Shown piece by piece: positions 63,358 to 64,000 of a stretch of 64,000 nt of DNA (positions are counted from its first letter, which is position 1; the number at the start of each line of letters is the position of its first letter). The stretch covers positions 186,001 to 250,000 of the forward strand of contig NZ_JQMJ01000003.1 of assembly GCF_000744655.1 (NCBI RefSeq), in the 5' to 3' direction. The position numbers and the translations under genes are program-made. The notes under the pieces were generated by a model. The model searched no databases. It was given only the letters and a program-made list of their open reading frames with translations, and had not been told where the DNA came from. Origin of the DNA: Streptacidiphilus rugosus AM-16. GTDB taxonomy: Bacteria > Actinomycetota > Actinomycetes > Streptomycetales > Streptomycetaceae.

Positions 63358-64000
63358 CCGGGCGCACCGTCGGCGGCCGCTACCGGCTCGACACCCTCGT
63401 CGGCCAGGGCGGCATGGGCCAGGTGTGGACCGCGCTGGACCAGACGCTCAGCCGTCAGGTGGCCGTCAAGCTGCTGCGTCCCGCCGCGGGTGGCGGAACG
63501 CGGACGGACGAACTGCGCCGCCGCTTCGCCCGCGAGTCCCGCGTCACCGCCGGGGTCGACCACCCCGGCCTGGTGACCGTGCACGACGCCGGGACCGACG
63601 GAGACGACCTCTACCTGGTCATGCAGTACGTGCGCGGCACCGATCTGGCCGACCACCTGGCCGAGAACGAGCCGTATCCGTGGCCCTGGGCGGTCGCGGT
63701 GGCCGCCCAGCTCTGCTCGGTCCTGGCCGCGGTGCACGCGGCCGGCGTCGTCCACCGGGACCTGAAGCCCCGCAACCTGATGCTGCGTCCGGACGGCACC
63801 CTGGTCGTGCTGGACCTCGGCCTCGCCGCCGTCCTGGACGCCGACACCACCCGGGTGACGCTCACCGGCTCACCGGTCGGCAGCCCTGCCTACATGTCAC
63901 CGGAGCAGGCCCTGGGCGACCAGGTCGGGCCCCGCAGCGACCTCTATTCGCTCGGCGTCGTCCTGCACGAACTGCTCAGCGGCATCGTGCCGTTCGACGG
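63354..64000 (+). CDS. Serine/threonine protein kinase (partial)
   Basis: The first 215 residues of a Hanks-type kinase, cut by the right edge. GRYRLDTLVGQGGMGQVWTA is the glycine loop, VAVKLLRP has the ATP Lys39, VVHRDLKPRNLML the catalytic Asp136, VVLDLGLAAVLD the DFG (as DLG) and GSPAYMSPEQALGDQVGPRS the activation segment and APE (as SPE). The GTG at 63354 overlaps the stop of the membrane-protein gene. Extracellular or sensor domains, if any, lie outside the window. FHA proteins such as the one at 53556 read phosphothreonine made by this class. Confidence 0.95.
   Translation, partial: MTGRTVGGRYRLDTLVGQGGMGQVWTALDQTLSRQVAVKLLRPAAGGGTRTDELRRRFARESRVTAGVDHPGLVTVHDAGTDGDDLYLVMQYVRGTDLADHLAENEPYPWPWAVAVAAQLCSVLAAVHAAGVVHRDLKPRNLMLRPDGTLVVLDLGLAAVLDADTTRVTLTGSPVGSPAYMSPEQALGDQVGPRSDLYSLGVVLHELLSGIVPFD

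Overview
The window reads as chromosomal DNA of a Streptomycetaceae actinobacterium (Streptomyces, Streptacidiphilus or a close relative). The basis is very high G+C, frequent GTG starts, GTGA/ATGA stop-start overlaps, near absence of TTA codons, and gene order. From memory, purA, a CYP107U-type P450, DUF3151, fba, DedA and pyrE lie in this order in the core of Streptomyces coelicolor. No tRNA, rRNA, CRISPR array, phage or integrase was seen.

Layout. 1-11.8 kb looks like core chromosome. It holds a class III aminotransferase (cut by the left edge), two GNATs, purA, a diacylglycerol-kinase-like protein with lost motifs, a Cys-repeat membrane protein with a DoxX-Rieske fusion, CYP107-DUF3151, an NTF2-like protein, a catalytically dead IS701-type transposase (domesticated, with a TTA codon) and XdhC. 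A GC-rich tandem-repeat tract (11.8-12.3 kb) follows. 12.4-46.3 kb looks like an accessory island. Its low end carries a TMEM175 channel and the glgE-glgB-histidine kinase-SnoaL unit. Its centre is a nearly gapless minus-strand run of 21 genes from 40231 down to 19328. These encode a DJ-1/PfpI protein, a TPP enzyme, three SnoaL proteins, a GMC oxidoreductase, a second DJ-1, a VOC protein, an AGE-family barrel, STAS, GlgX, STAS, an RsbW-like kinase, a SpoIIE-like phosphatase, a MinD-like ATPase, a sugar nucleotidyltransferase, a GlgM-like glycosyltransferase, a third DJ-1, and a three-subunit molybdenum hydroxylase (S-L-M). Reading away from its head on the plus strand are a receiver-thioredoxin-reductase fusion, an ABM-truncated haemoglobin pair, a NADAR-RibA fusion and MoaA. 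46.4-64 kb is core again: fba, DedA, pyrE, aldose epimerase, CoxG-like, spermidine-synthase-like, DUF2617, DUF1707-FHA, AsnC/Lrp, an MFS exporter, a class I aminotransferase, an MDR oxidoreductase, a lipoprotein, an orphan N6-methylase-like protein, a membrane protein and a Ser/Thr kinase (cut by the right edge).

How it may work together (inference). The nucleotidyltransferase, GlgM-like enzyme, GlgE, GlgB and GlgX can form a maltose-1-phosphate route for building and trimming alpha-glucan. The SpoIIE-RsbW-STAS genes are a partner-switching module placed inside the same transcription unit. The histidine kinase at one end and the receiver-TrxR fusion at the other could be a two-component pair bracketing the island. 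DJ-1 proteins, globin, flavin supply (RibA-NADAR) and molybdenum cofactor supply (MoaA, XdhC) point to redox or carbonyl stress. The strongest candidate for an undescribed system is this glucan/partner-switch/redox island. The domesticated transposase and the Cys-repeat/DoxX-Rieske operon come next.
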